Source of the DNA: Marisa cornuarietis | Lineage: Eukaryota > Mollusca > Gastropoda > Architaenioglossa > Ampullariidae | NCBI GenBank assembly: GCA_004794655.1 | Contig: SMMW01000640.1 | Location: forward strand, 1-64,000 | DNA: 64,000 bases | Reading direction: 5' to 3' | Part shown: positions 9,624 to 20,570 of the stretch, in pieces | Layout of the letters: each line of letters begins with the position of its first letter | Position numbering within the stretch: the first letter of the stretch is position 1 | Program-made: the position numbers and the translations under genes | The notes under the pieces: generated by a model | The model's input: only the letters and a program-made list of their open reading frames with translations | What the model was told of the DNA's origin: nothing | Databases searched by the model: none

Positions 9624-9865
9624 AAAACCCTGCCTGACATTATCCTCTTTCAATTTTTTCTTTTAGACAACTTTGAATACTCAGATTAATAATAATACTG
9701 TAAGCCCTACTGCTTACATCACATGCCTTTACTCCCAGCATTGTGGAAGTCTCCTTTCAAACGTAGATTAATGGATTTTGTTAAATTGTCCTAAGAAACA
9801 CCTTCATCAGAAAGAACACTGAAACATTTCTCAAAAATGAGGACATGTTTACAAGCGATTTCAGC
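9624..9865. other. No gene recognised
   Basis: Short AT-rich spacer between the LINE tail and the next tandem repeat. No supported feature. Confidence 0.5.
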
Positions 9866-10043
9866 ATTTCCTCTATCACACCATCAGGACCTGATATTCT
9901 CGGTATTTCCTCTATCACACCACCAGCACCTGATATTCTCGGTATTTCCTCTATCACACCATCAGGACCTGATATTCTCGTATTTCCATTATCTCACCAC
10001 CAGGACCTGATATTCTCGTATTTCCATTATCACACAATCAGCT
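9866..10043. repeat. Minisatellite, 38/39-bp unit, about 4.5 copies
   Basis: Units share the cores CACCATCAGGACC and GATATTCTCG. The first two are 39 bp, the later ones 38 bp. Confidence 0.9.
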
Positions 10044-10163
10044 TTCGTAGTGCTGATAGAACTCCCTCTCCACATCATCATCACCACTGTCACAAACCGT
10101 TTCTTTTTAAATTGTTTTGATGAGAACGGGAAAGGGATAAAGTGAGCGGATGACGAGTGATAT

Positions 10164-10322
10164 GCGTGGGAGTGTATGGGAGTGCGTGTGGGTGTGTGGG
10201 AGTGCGTGGGAGTGCGTGGGAGTGTGTGGGAGTGCGTGTGGGTGTGTGGGAGTGCGTGGGAGTGTGTGGGAGTGCGTGTGGGTGTGTGGGAGTGTGTGGG
10301 AGTGCGTGGGAGTGCATGTGGG
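10164..10322. repeat. G-rich minisatellite (GTGGGAGTGC type)
   Basis: About 15 imperfect 10-12-bp units of GTGTGGGAGTGC type. The plus strand is rich in regularly spaced GGG triplets, so G-quadruplex formation is plausible. Open frames on both strands here are repeat translations. Confidence 0.9.
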
Positions 10323-11440
10323 CGCTAGCGTAGGTGTGAGCGTCTCATGACGGCCGCCTTTTCTTTGATGTCCCGGGGTGTTTGAGAGGCTCCACTTGTA
10401 TAAACTGTAAAGATGATGGCAGAGAGAAGAAATAGTGACTTTGCTGCCGTTTTGTGTTGTTGACAGGAGTGAGAACCTCACAGCTGAGAGATTTCCTCAG
10501 CGCTGTGTGAAGTCCTAAGAGACTTAATCTGTGAAGCCCTGAGGTGACTGGACAAGAGAGAACATGTAGATGATTCACGTGTAACCTGTTGCGGTCATTC
10601 TGCGACAGTTTTTGCGTTTTTGCTTTTTTGAGTGTGAACATTCTGAGACTGAGTGTAACTCAGCAAAACTGAAATAGTAGAACGGTGAGTTCAAATCTCA
10701 ATGATTGTTAGATTTGAAGGAAGCCATTTTTATGACCAGTGTTTATTTCTCCCTCTTTCCTCTGTCTTCTTCCTAATCTGGTGCTTCATCTTGCTGAACA
10801 TCAAGAGGAGAGGCAACCGGCAAAAGACTGTAGTGTGGCTGTTGTTTCATTTTCAATAAGTTTCATCATTTTGCTTGTCGAATATTTTTTTATCTTCTAT
10901 TTGTTTTTTAAATCAGATTTTTGTTGGTGTTTTATTCTTCGTCAGAAAGTAGATGCAGTGTAGCATGGGATCATCATCATCATCGTCGTCGTCGTCGTCG
11001 TCGTCGTCGTTAGTTGTTGTCGTTGTCGTTGTCGGCAGCGACGGCAGCTCCGTTTTTATCTGTATGCTCATTTAGTTTTTTACTAACTGTTTACAATGTC
11101 TGTACTAATTATTAATTGCCATCTGGTTTGTAACATTTTCCTCCTGTGTAGAGTATTACATCCAATTTCCCAGGATTCATGCTGATTATGAATGGATGAT
11201 ACAAATTTATTTGCGGTACCAGCGTTATACTGTCTCTCTTTATCAATAAAATTCTCTTCTACTTTTACAAAGAGCTGGTCAATCTGCTTTATTTAACGGG
11301 GCAGACAATTACTGCAGCGCTTTACAAATTTCTCTCCTGTCGTCTGTGCACTCACATCGAACACTTCTTGTCTTCTGTGTCCCTTTCTAAACATCCGGGT
11401 TCTCATATGTGTATATGTTTATATTTACCCATTTCCCGTA
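10323..11440. other. No gene; ATC/GTC microsatellite at about 10970-11035
   Basis: No exon is recognised. A (CAT)n run passes into (CGT)n and degenerate GTT/GTC triplets. AATAAA occurs near 11244 on the plus strand without a gene to attach it to. Confidence 0.5.
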
Positions 11441-11559
11441 CGTGTGTGTGTGTGTGTGAGGTGTATGTGTATTGTGTGAGGGGGGTGTGTGTGTGTATGT
11501 ATGTGAGGTGTATGTGTGTGGTGTGTGTGTGTGTGCGTGTTTGTTTTTGTGAATGTGTG

Positions 11560-11597
<38 letters not shown>
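11441..11597. repeat. Imperfect (TG)n microsatellite
   Basis: TG-rich tract with short interruptions and a nearly perfect TG run at about 11560-11596. Confidence 0.92.
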
Positions 11598-11599
<2 letters not shown>

Positions 11600-11642
11600 T
11601 TTCTTATACATAACTTAGATTTCGTCACTAAACGTTTCCAAA

Positions 11643-13378
11643 GCCCAGTCAACATGCTGGTCCACTAGTGTATGTGTGTTGTGTTGGGCAGTCAACATGC
11701 TGGTCCACTAGTGTATGTGTGTTGTGTTGGGCAGTCAACATGCTGGTCCACTATATGTGTGTTGTGTTGGGCAGTCAACATGCTGGTCCACTATATGTGT
11801 GTTGTGTTGGGCAGTCAACATGCTGGTCCACTAGTGTATGTGTGTTGTGTTGAGCAGTCAACATGCTGGTCCACTAGTGTATGTGTGTTGTGTTGAGCAG
11901 TCAACATGCTGGTCCACTAGTGTATGTGTGTTGTGTTGGGCAGTCAACATGCTGGTCCACTAGTGTATGTGTGTTGTGTTGAGCAGTCAACATGCTGGTC
12001 CACTAGTGTATGTGTGTTGTGTTGAGCAGTCAACATGCTGGTCCACTATATGTGTGTTGTGTTGGGCAGTCAACATGCTGGTCGACTAGTGTATCTGTGT
12101 TTTGTTGGGCAGTCAACATGCTGGTCCACTAGTGTATCTGTGTTTTGTTGGGCAGTCAACATGCTGGTCCACTAGTGTATCTGTGTTTTGTTGGGCAGTC
12201 AACATGCTGGTCCACTAGTGTATGTGTGTTGTGTTGGGCAGTCAACATGCTGGTCCACTATATGTGTGTTGTGTTGGGCAGTCAACATGCTGGTCCACTA
12301 TATGTGTGTTGTGTTGGGCAGTCAACATGCTGGTCCACTAGTGTATGTGTGTTGTGTTGGGCAGTCAACATGCTGGTCCACTAGTGTATCTGTGTTTTGT
12401 TGGGCAGTCAACATGCTGGTCCACTAGTGTATGTGTGTTGTGTTGGGCAGTCAACATGCTGGTCCACTAGTGTATCTGTGTTGTGTTGGGCAGTCAACAT
12501 GCTGGTCCACTATATGTGTGTTGTGTTGGGCAGTCAACATGCTGGTCCACTATATGTGTGTTGTGTTGGGCAGTCAACATGCTGGTCCACTAGTGTATGT
12601 GTGTTGTGTTGGGCAGTCAACATGCTGGTCCACTATATGTGTGTTGTGTTGGGCAGTCAACATGCTGGTCCACTATATGTGTGTTGTGTTGAGCAGTCAA
12701 CATGCTGGTCCACTATATGTGTGTTGTGTTGGGCAGTCAACATGCTGGTCCACAATATGTGTGTTGTGTTGGGCAGTCAACATGCTGGTCCACTATATGT
12801 GTGTTGTCTTGGGCAGTCAACATGCTGGTCCACTATATGTGTGTTGTGTTGGGCAGTCAACATGCTGGTCCACTAGTGTATCTGTGTTGTGTTGGGCAGT
12901 CAACATGCTGGTCCACTATATGTGTGTTGTGTTGGGCAGTCAACATGCTGGTCCACTATATGTGTGTTGTGTTGGGCAGTCAACATGCTGGTCCACTATA
13001 TGTGTGTTGTGTTGGGCAGTCAACATGCTGGTCCACTAGTGTATCTGTGTTGTGTTGGGCAGTCAACATGCTGGTCCACTATATGTGTGTTGTGTTGAGC
13101 AGTCAACATGCTGGTCCACTAGTGTATGTGTGTTGTGTTGGGCAGTCAACATGCTGGTCCACTATATGTGTGTTGTGTTGGGCAGTCAACATGCTGGTCC
13201 ACTAGTGTATGTGTGTTGTGTTGAGCAGTCAACATGCTGGTCCACTAGTGTATGTGTGTTGTGTTGGGCAGTCAACATGCTGGTCCACTAGTGTATGTGT
13301 GTTGTGTTGAGCAGTCAACATGCTGGTCCACTAGTGTATGTGTGTTGTGTTGGGCAGTCAACATCCTGGTCCACTAGT
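11643..13378. repeat. Minisatellite, 43/40-bp unit, about 41 copies
   Basis: Units share GTCAACATGCTGGTCCACTA and TTGTGTTGGGCA. Two length classes (CTAGTGTATG versus CTATATG, 43 versus 40 bp) are interspersed, with point variants GAGCAG and TATCTGTG. Both lengths leave remainder one when divided by three, so an open frame cycles through all three frames. This produces many overlapping Cys/His/Val-rich open frames of no coding value. Confidence 0.96.
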
Positions 13379-13485
13379 TGTATGACTGTCTCTGTCTCAC
13401 ACATGTCTCAGTTCTAACAAGTTCCTAAGCTGCTCACCTGTTGCCTGGTCCCATGTGTGTTTATCAACATTTCCATTTTCTACAG

Positions 13486-13665
13486 CTGTCTCCTGCTCAA
13501 GTCTGTCCTTTACAGAAGATGACCATCACAACTACTGGCATATGTCAAAACCAGGGAGAAGTTTCTCACATTGTCACCAACATCTGCTTATCGTTATCGT
13601 CATTCACCCCTCCCAGAGTCTTTCTAGACTTCGCTAGACAACGAGCTCATGTAACGACTGTATAG
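13486..13665 (+). CDS. Candidate terminal exon, unknown or MIF-like
   Basis: A pyrimidine-rich stretch ending TTTTCTACAG (to 13485) is followed by 59 open codons and a TAG at 13663-13665. The end contains FTPPRVFLDF, faintly like the PPxRVxxxF region of macrophage migration inhibitory factor proteins, but the rest is not convincing. No partner exon was found. It may be chance. Confidence 0.22.
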   Translation: MSPAQVCPLQKMTITTTGICQNQGEVSHIVTNICLSLSSFTPPRVFLDFARQRAHVTTV

Positions 13666-14289
13666 CTGTCAAAAAGACTCTGTAGAAAAACTGTTGTGTC
13701 TGTCAACGGTATCATAAGAACATCACATAAAACGTCTGCATGGCTTACAAAGAACAGAGGATGTCTACATCCTGTTGTAGTTTTCTAATTGTAAACAGTT
13801 ACACTTATGCTCACAGTCATGCTCACACACGTGTAAACATTTACAGTGGTACATAGTCACTCTCACAAGTATTAACAAGCTGTACACATTCACATGCCAC
13901 TGAACATAAGAAAGTAAAGAGCGGAGGACGACATCAGTTACAAAGTCGACATGAGGGTGGCTGTGCAATGGGAGTACACAGTATGGGCATCTACATATAT
14001 ATATATATATGCGTGTGTCTTACCTATCAGTTGATTGTGTAGTTGTGTATATGAACTGAGGTCTACAGGCAAGTAATCTAAAATCCCTAAACAAGCTTAG
14101 GCATCAGTATTCACTGGAGTTAGCATCTGAACAAGGAAACCTCATTGTATTATAAGAGCTGTAGAAGTAAAAAAAATCCATTAAGCCAATACAGGTGTGC
14201 GAGTTCTCCAGGTGTACATAACTTTTATTTAAGACACAAAACAGAGCGGCTTCTACACTGCACTTACTTCTATAGGCAAACTGTAGTAG
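13666..14289. other. No gene; short (AT)n near 13995-14010
   Basis: AT-rich sequence with no supported coding or RNA feature. Confidence 0.5.
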
Positions 14290-14700
14290 CCGTAGTAACC
14301 GAGTGAAATAATCACAGTAATCAAGTCCTCTAGTAACAGAGCATAAGTAATCACAGCAAACAAGTCCTCTAGTAACAGAGCATCAATAAATACAGTAAAC
14401 AAATGTACTAGTGACAGAGCAAAAATACTTACAGTAAACAAGTATACGAGTATAAATAATTACAGTAAACATGTAAACGAGTATAAATAATTACAGAGCA
14501 AAAATACTTACAGTAACAAGTATACGAGTATAAATAATTACAGTAATCAGATATATCAAAACTAGAGTATAAAATTACGATAAGGAAGTATAAAATAATT
14601 ATTGTAATCAAGTCTTTTATGAACATAGTTTGTTTTACCGTAAACAAATCTGCTAGTAGTATCTGCAGTAAACATGTCCTCGGTAAAGACAACAGTGGTG
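14290..14700. repeat. Degenerate AT-rich tandem repeat
   Basis: Imperfect units of about 30-45 bases share ACAGTAAACAAGT and AGTATAAATAAT. Their divergence suggests an old array that is no longer homogenising. Confidence 0.75.
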
Positions 14701-15762
14701 AATGGTATTAATAATTACAATAATATTTACAATGTATTTACTACGAGTGATCAAAGTAAATAAGCTTAGATCACTGATATCTACAAGAAATATTCAATTA
14801 GTCAGTCTCTTGACCTGTATAACTGACTTGTGCTGGTCAACCTGTAATGGTCAGTGAGACTAGGGAAGGTCAAGAGGTGGCCCCGTGACTTAACAGTCGA
14901 AGGAGGATGAGGTGTTGGGTCCCCCTCATATCTGGGGATATGTTTCTGTGAGGGTGGTGCCCAGCTGTGCCAAGGAAAGTGTCATCCCACAGCTGGTCGC
15001 AAGAAAGTCCACTTCATCTCATGGGGATCGAAACGACTAGTGTGTTAACCTGTGGGCAGGGCGCTGCTGCTGTAAGCACTGGCCTGTCTGCTCCCCCTCG
15101 TTCTTGGGGGAGGAAGGGAGGTGAGGATGAAGAGAGGGAGAAACTGACGAGGCTGACTACGAAGCTCGTTGCTCGCAGCGATCGGCAAATCTTGCACGGC
15201 ATGGTCAGTTCACTTCTTATGCTTGCCTTTATCTTTTATTGTAGAAGTAATAGAGTTTACAAACAAACAATATTTGCTGTGTCTGTTAAAAATAATCACG
15301 GCAGCAAAGTTCTCTATAAACATGTATGTAAGTAAAGAAGAAGTAGGTTTATCTGTCACATACAACCATTTCAGGCCATGACACAAGCCGCCATCAGCAG
15401 TCAGTTCAGACATGACATCTGATATGTCCGGGACCTGGGTTCTTCATCCGATGACACACCGTCACCAAGGATACAAGTAGGATGAAGACACTACTAGTGA
15501 AAGTCTGAAGATAAGGACAATGAAGACCAGACAAAGATTTGAAAGTGGGGCACTAAGAGCAGACAACTCGCACCTGAGGGGAACCATAGTCGTACTGCTG
15601 CAACATTCTTAGACTGCAAGATGCGATTAAGGAGCTTGATGAAGGCTGTAAACATTGACATTAGTGGCAGAAAGGCAGTCGTAGGACATTGAGGTGTGAT
15701 GGCCCGAGTATGTGAGGAAGCCTTGCTCTGATCACTGAACATACCGCCTCTGTTTTACAAAG
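14701..15762. other. No gene recognised
   Basis: Mixed sequence. The open frame at 14967-15335 has no recognisable motif, no splice-like edges and a low-complexity RKGGEDEERE stretch. I give it no call. Confidence 0.4.
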
Positions 15763-15845
15763 ACATTGTGGACAGTGCCATGGGCTACTACCTACTGGTC
15801 AGCCCACTGTATAGCCATCTGCTGACAGGCAACACGTTCAGACAG
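15763..15845 (+). CDS. Candidate internal exon, unknown
   Basis: An AAAG acceptor-like edge is followed by 27 open codons containing GYYLLVSPLYSHLLTG and a strong donor CAG|GTAAGC (donor G at 15846). The composition is protein-like. I do not recognise the family and no partner exon was found. Confidence 0.3.
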
Positions 15846-15984
15846 GTAAGCATGTACAAATCTGTTTCAGAAAGTTTGCAAACACCACAGACATGGTGGC
15901 GGGTAGGCAGACTGCAAGGCTTACAGCAACGAAGACGTCTTCAAGAGGTAAAAATGCTCTAGTGCAGCACTAAGACAATATTAG

Positions 15985-17295
15985 TGTGCAGCACAAGTGG
16001 AAATAGTAGAATTTTACACGGAGCTCCTGATCATAGTTTAAAAAGCCTAAAGTAGTGCAAAGTTCAATTTTACACAGAGCTCCTGACCATAGTGTAAACA
16101 AGCTAAAGTAGTACATAGTGGAATCTTACATAGAGCTCCTGACCATAGTGTAAACAAGCTAAAGTAGTACATAGTGGAATCTTACATAGAGCTCCTGACC
16201 AGAGTGTAAACAAGCTAAAGTAGTACATAGTGGAATCTTACATAGAGCTCCTGACCATAGTGTAAACAAGCTAAAGTAGTACATAGTGGAATCTTACATA
16301 GAGCTCCTGACCAGAGTGTAAACAAGCTAAAGTAGTACATAGTGGAATCTTACATAGAGCTCCCGACCATAGTGTAAACAAGCTAAAGTAGTACATAGTG
16401 GAATGTTAGAGCTCCTGACCAGAGTGTAAACAAGCTAAAATAGTACATAGTGGAATCTTACATAGAGCTCCTGACCAGAGTGCAAACAAGCTAAAGTAGT
16501 ACATAGTGGAATCTTACATAGAGCTCCTGACCAGAGTGTAAACAAGCTAAAGTAGTACACAGTGGAATCTTACATAGAGCTCCTGACCAGAGTGTAAAGT
16601 AGTACATAGTGGAATCTTACATAGAGCTCCTGACCAGAGTGTAAAGTAGTACACAGTGGAATCTTACATAGAGCTCCTGACCAGAGTGTAAAGTAGTACA
16701 TAGTGGAATCTTACATAGAGCTCCTGACCAGAGTGTAAAGTAGTACATAGTGGAATCTTACATAGAGCTCCTGACCAGAGTGTAAAGTAGTACACAGTGG
16801 AATCTTACATAGAGCTCCTGACCAGAGTGTAAAGTAGTACATAGTGGAATGTTAGAGCTCCTGACCAGAGTGTAAACAAGCTAAAGTAGTACATAGTGGA
16901 ATCTTACATAGAGCTCCTGACCAGAGTGCAAACAAGCTAAAGTAGTACATAGTGGAATCTTACATAGAGCTCCTGACCAGAGTGTAAACAAGCTAAAGTA
17001 GTACATAGTGGAATCTTACATAGAGCTCCTGACTATAATGTAAAGTAGTACATAGTGGAATCTTACATATAGCTCCTGACTATAATGTAAAGTAGTACAT
17101 AGTGGAATCTTACATAGAGCTCCTGACTATAATGTAAAGTAGTACATAGTGGAATCTTACATAGAGCTCCTGACCAGAGTGTAAACAAGCTAAAGTAGTA
17201 CACAGTGGAATCTTACATAGAGCTCCTGACCAGAGTGTAAAGTAGTACATAGTGGAATGTTAGAGCTCCTGACCAGAGTGTAAACAAGCTAAATG
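15985..17295. repeat. Minisatellite, 56/47-bp unit, about 25 copies
   Basis: Units share AGTACATAGTGGAATCTTAC and AGAGCTCCTGACCAGAGTGT. A 9-base block (ACAAGCTAA) is present in long units and absent in short ones. A third class lacks CTTACATA. Long and short units occur in blocks, and blocks recur, so larger segments have been duplicated. Confidence 0.95.
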
Positions 17296-17449
17296 TAGTT
17301 TCATCGCCTGTGTCGCTCCTATCACACCTCCTCTCATGTTTACAACATTCTTACATTGACTATTCAGGGTTTCTTTCACTCAAGTCCTGAAGTCCATGTC
17401 TATATTTCAGACCTTCTGGCATCGTTTCATTATATTTCAGTGCTTGTCA

Positions 17450-17950
17450 CACTCGTGTCCCTCTGTTTCTTACACTCGTCACTATCTTGTAGTGTTTCTT
17501 ACACTCGTCACTATCTTGTAGTGTTTCTTACACTCGTCACTATCTTGTAGTGTTTCTTACACTCGTCACTATCTTGTAGTGTTTCTTACACTTGTCACTA
17601 TCTTGTAGTGTTTCTTACACTCGTCACTATCTTGTAGTGTTTCTTACACTCGTCACTATCTTGTAGTGTTTCTTACACTTGTCACTATCTTGTAGTGTTT
17701 CTTACACTTGTCACTATCTTGTAGTGTTTCTTACACTCGTCACTATCTTGTAGTGTTTCTTACACTCGTCACTATCTTGTAGTGTTTCTTACACTCGTCA
17801 CTATCTTGTAGTGTTTCTTACACTCGTCACTATCTTGTAGTGTTTCTTACACTCGTCACTATCTTGTAGTGTTTCTTACACTTGTCACTATCTTGTAGTG
17901 TTTCTTACACTCGTCACTATCTTGTAGTGTTTCTTACACTTGTCACTCTT
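17450..17950. repeat. Minisatellite, 29-bp unit, about 17 copies
   Basis: Very homogeneous units with the core TTTCTTACACTCGTCACTAT and an alternating C/T in the TCG/TTG position. The right flank degenerates into looser CACTCTTG and GTTTCTTACACG copies to about 18125. Confidence 0.95.
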
Positions 17951-18340
17951 TTACAATGTTTCTCACACTCGTGTTACTGTTTGAGATGTTTGGTGTTCTT
18001 GCTGCTGCTTGTAGTGAGTTTCACACTTGTCACTATCTGTTAGTCTTGCTCACTCTTGCAGCTTTATTTGTTTCACAATTCTGTCACTGTTTCAGCGTTT
18101 CTTACACGTGTCACTATTTATTACACTTCTCATGATGGACATCGTTTTTGAGGACATCAATTGTAGATTATTTTTATTGTTTTTACCTTTTATTATTACG
18201 TTCTCTATTGTTGTTTACGTGTTTCTACTTACTGTTTATATTATTGTTTACCTGTATGTTTTCACTCTTGGTATATTTTGGCTGATTGTTTACATGTTTG
18301 TTTGTGTTTGTTACACTGGCTGATATTACTATTGACATAG

Positions 18341-18525
18341 ACATCAATGGCACAGCACCTGAGAGAGAGGGGGAGGAGGAACAAAAGCCAGTGAAGTTTC
18401 CACCATCAAGCACACACTCCTCCCCAAAAGCCAAGAACATCAAACCTAGTCGTCAAGTATGCGGGAACAACACGAAGGTCAAAGTTCACAGCCATAGAGT
18501 CGACCAGTTTTCATCCATCATTGAT
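18341..18525 (+). CDS. Candidate internal exon, unknown
   Basis: An acceptor-like CATAG (to 18340) precedes 185 bases that are open and hydrophilic (REGEEEQKPVKFPPS, then KVKVHSHRVDQFSSIID). They end at a good donor GAT|GTAAGG. The end loosely recalls the border between the cytoplasmic loop and the last membrane helix of Cys-loop ligand-gated channels. That is a guess, because the helix itself is not visible and the next 250 bases give no matching exon. Confidence 0.38.
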
Positions 18526-18774
18526 GTAAGGCCCTGTGATAATTTTTCTGTGGCTGCTGTGTGCGGTGTGAGCAGGAGAGTGTGATGAACTGCATGGACG
18601 TGACTTGTTTTATAACACCTTTTTTGTCTGGCCTGTAGCAGGCAGGCACTACACCAACAGCCGGCGCTTAACGATCGGCACCATCAATAATTCAGTCCGC
18701 GCAGCCTCCAGCCACCAGCCACCAGCCTCCCCCTCACTTTCCCACAACACTGGCCGCCATGGCTGTGGTGTCTC
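18526..18774. other. No gene recognised
   Basis: Includes a CCACCAGCC-type short repeat at about 18700-18735. Nothing else is supported. Confidence 0.45.
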
Positions 18775-19131
18775 GCACTAGCCGCTGGGATGTAGAATAG
18801 CCCTCATTAGCCCATGTACGCCCTTGAAGGGACTAGCTGCTAGAGTGTAGAAAATATCCCATCATCTCAACTACGCCTTTAAAGGGTCTAGCCACTAGAT
18901 TGTTGGACAGACCTCACTACGACCACTTTGCAGGGACTAGCATTGGAATGTAAGAGATACTCTATCATCTCAATCTTTGAGTGACTAGCTCTGGAATGTA
19001 AGAGACACTCTATTATCTCAATCTTTGAGGGACTAGCACTGGAATGTAAGAGATACTCTATCATCTCAATCTCTGAGTGACTAGCTCTGGAATGTAAGAA
19101 ATACCCATTATCTCAATCTTGGAGGGACTAG
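18775..19131. repeat. Degenerate tandem repeat, about 50-60-bp unit
   Basis: Imperfect units share GGGACTAGC, GGAATGTAAGAGATACTC and TATCATCTCAATC. The last four are close copies; the first ones are diverged. Confidence 0.8.
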
Positions 19132-20009
19132 TCCAGCCAGCTAGTGACAAGGGTAGACCTTAGCCAACTCTTACCTAAAACAAATAGAAATGACAAATCT
19201 TTATTTACAAGGGTAACGGGATAAAGTCTTCTTTTTTGGATTACCGCCCAGATTTACTAGTTAATGGTGGCTGGATGTTATACACAGTCACTCTGTGAGG
19301 CGGCGATTTTATTTCTATTTGTACCTTGTATGATGTGAAGTTTATATGCAATGGATAACACCTTTCTTCGCGCTTTTAGGTGCATCTTAACGGTAATGAG
19401 GCAAATCAAAACATGGTTCTATTACATGTTTCCTGCTACAGGTGATCCTGTAAGAGTTTGTTGCTACAGGTCTGATTATTACCTGTACCATGTGAAGAAA
19501 AACTTACTATTGGTTCTCCACATCACGGTTTTTAAGTTCGACGACGAAGACGGCGATGATGATGATGAGGAGGAGGAGGAGGAGGAGTTAGCATAGTAAC
19601 CTTCCTGCAGGATGAATCATCCCCCTTTTCTCTCTGTAAGAGCTCATTATTAGCCACTATGTCAAGAGTTCTTAACCTCTTTTTCAACATTTGTCTTTCT
19701 TGTTTCCATAGTTACCATCCTCTTGAGCCTAGCGGGTTGCTGTTGGTGTGGGTGTTGACAAAGGCGATTCCAAACGTTCTCTGCAGCGAGTGCAGCACTT
19801 TGATTATTTACACTGCACGTGACGTGTGACCCGATGTGTCAGGGGCATTCTGCTCTTGTTCTTCTGACCCCGGCTCCATAATATAGGCTGTTGACCCCAG
19901 TACACCTCATGTTATTTACCAGTAATCTCGCTGGTCAAGTGCTCACAATCTCCATCGCCCGTCAGTGTTCATAAACCTCTTATCAGCGTTACTAACATTA
20001 ACACTGCTG
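19132..20009. other. No gene; acidic triplet microsatellite
   Basis: Contains a GAT/GAG triplet run (19553-19588) that gives an Asp/Glu tail in the open frame 19351-19596. The frame looks like chance plus microsatellite. Confidence 0.45.
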
Positions 20010-20570
20010 CTCACTCATCATATCATAACCTGGCATGGGTGTTCATATCATACCCTCGTGTCGGTGTTCATATCATAACCTGGCATGTGTGTTCATATCA
20101 TACCCTCGTGTCGGTGTTCATATCATAACCTGGCATGGGTGTTCATATCATAACATCATATGGGTGTTCATACCATAACCTTGTATGGTTGTTCATATCA
20201 TAACCTCGTATGGGTGTTCATACCATAACCTTGTCCATATCATAACCTTTGTATGGGTGTTCACATCATAACCTCTCATATGGATGTTCATTTCTTAACC
20301 TCGTATAGGTGTTCATATCATAACCTCGTATAGGTGTTCATATCATAACCTCGTATGGATGTTCATACCATAACCTCTCATATGGATGTTCATATCATAA
20401 CCTCTCATATGGATGTTCATACCATAACCTCTCATATGGATGTTCATACCATAACCTCTCATATGGATGTTCATTTCTTAACCTCGTTATCATAACCTCG
20501 GATGGGTACTCCTATCATACACTCGTATGGATGCTCCTAGCCTTGTATGGGTGTTGATATCATAACCTCG
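20010..20570. repeat. Minisatellite, about 25-bp unit
   Basis: More than 20 imperfect units around GTTCATATCATAACCTCGTA with many single-base variants (CTGGCATGG, CTCTCATATGG). Ends are ragged. Confidence 0.9.

Noticed and set aside
10090..10481. His/Thr/Pro-rich frames on the minus strand
   Set aside because: Translations of the GTGTGGGAGTGC minisatellite.
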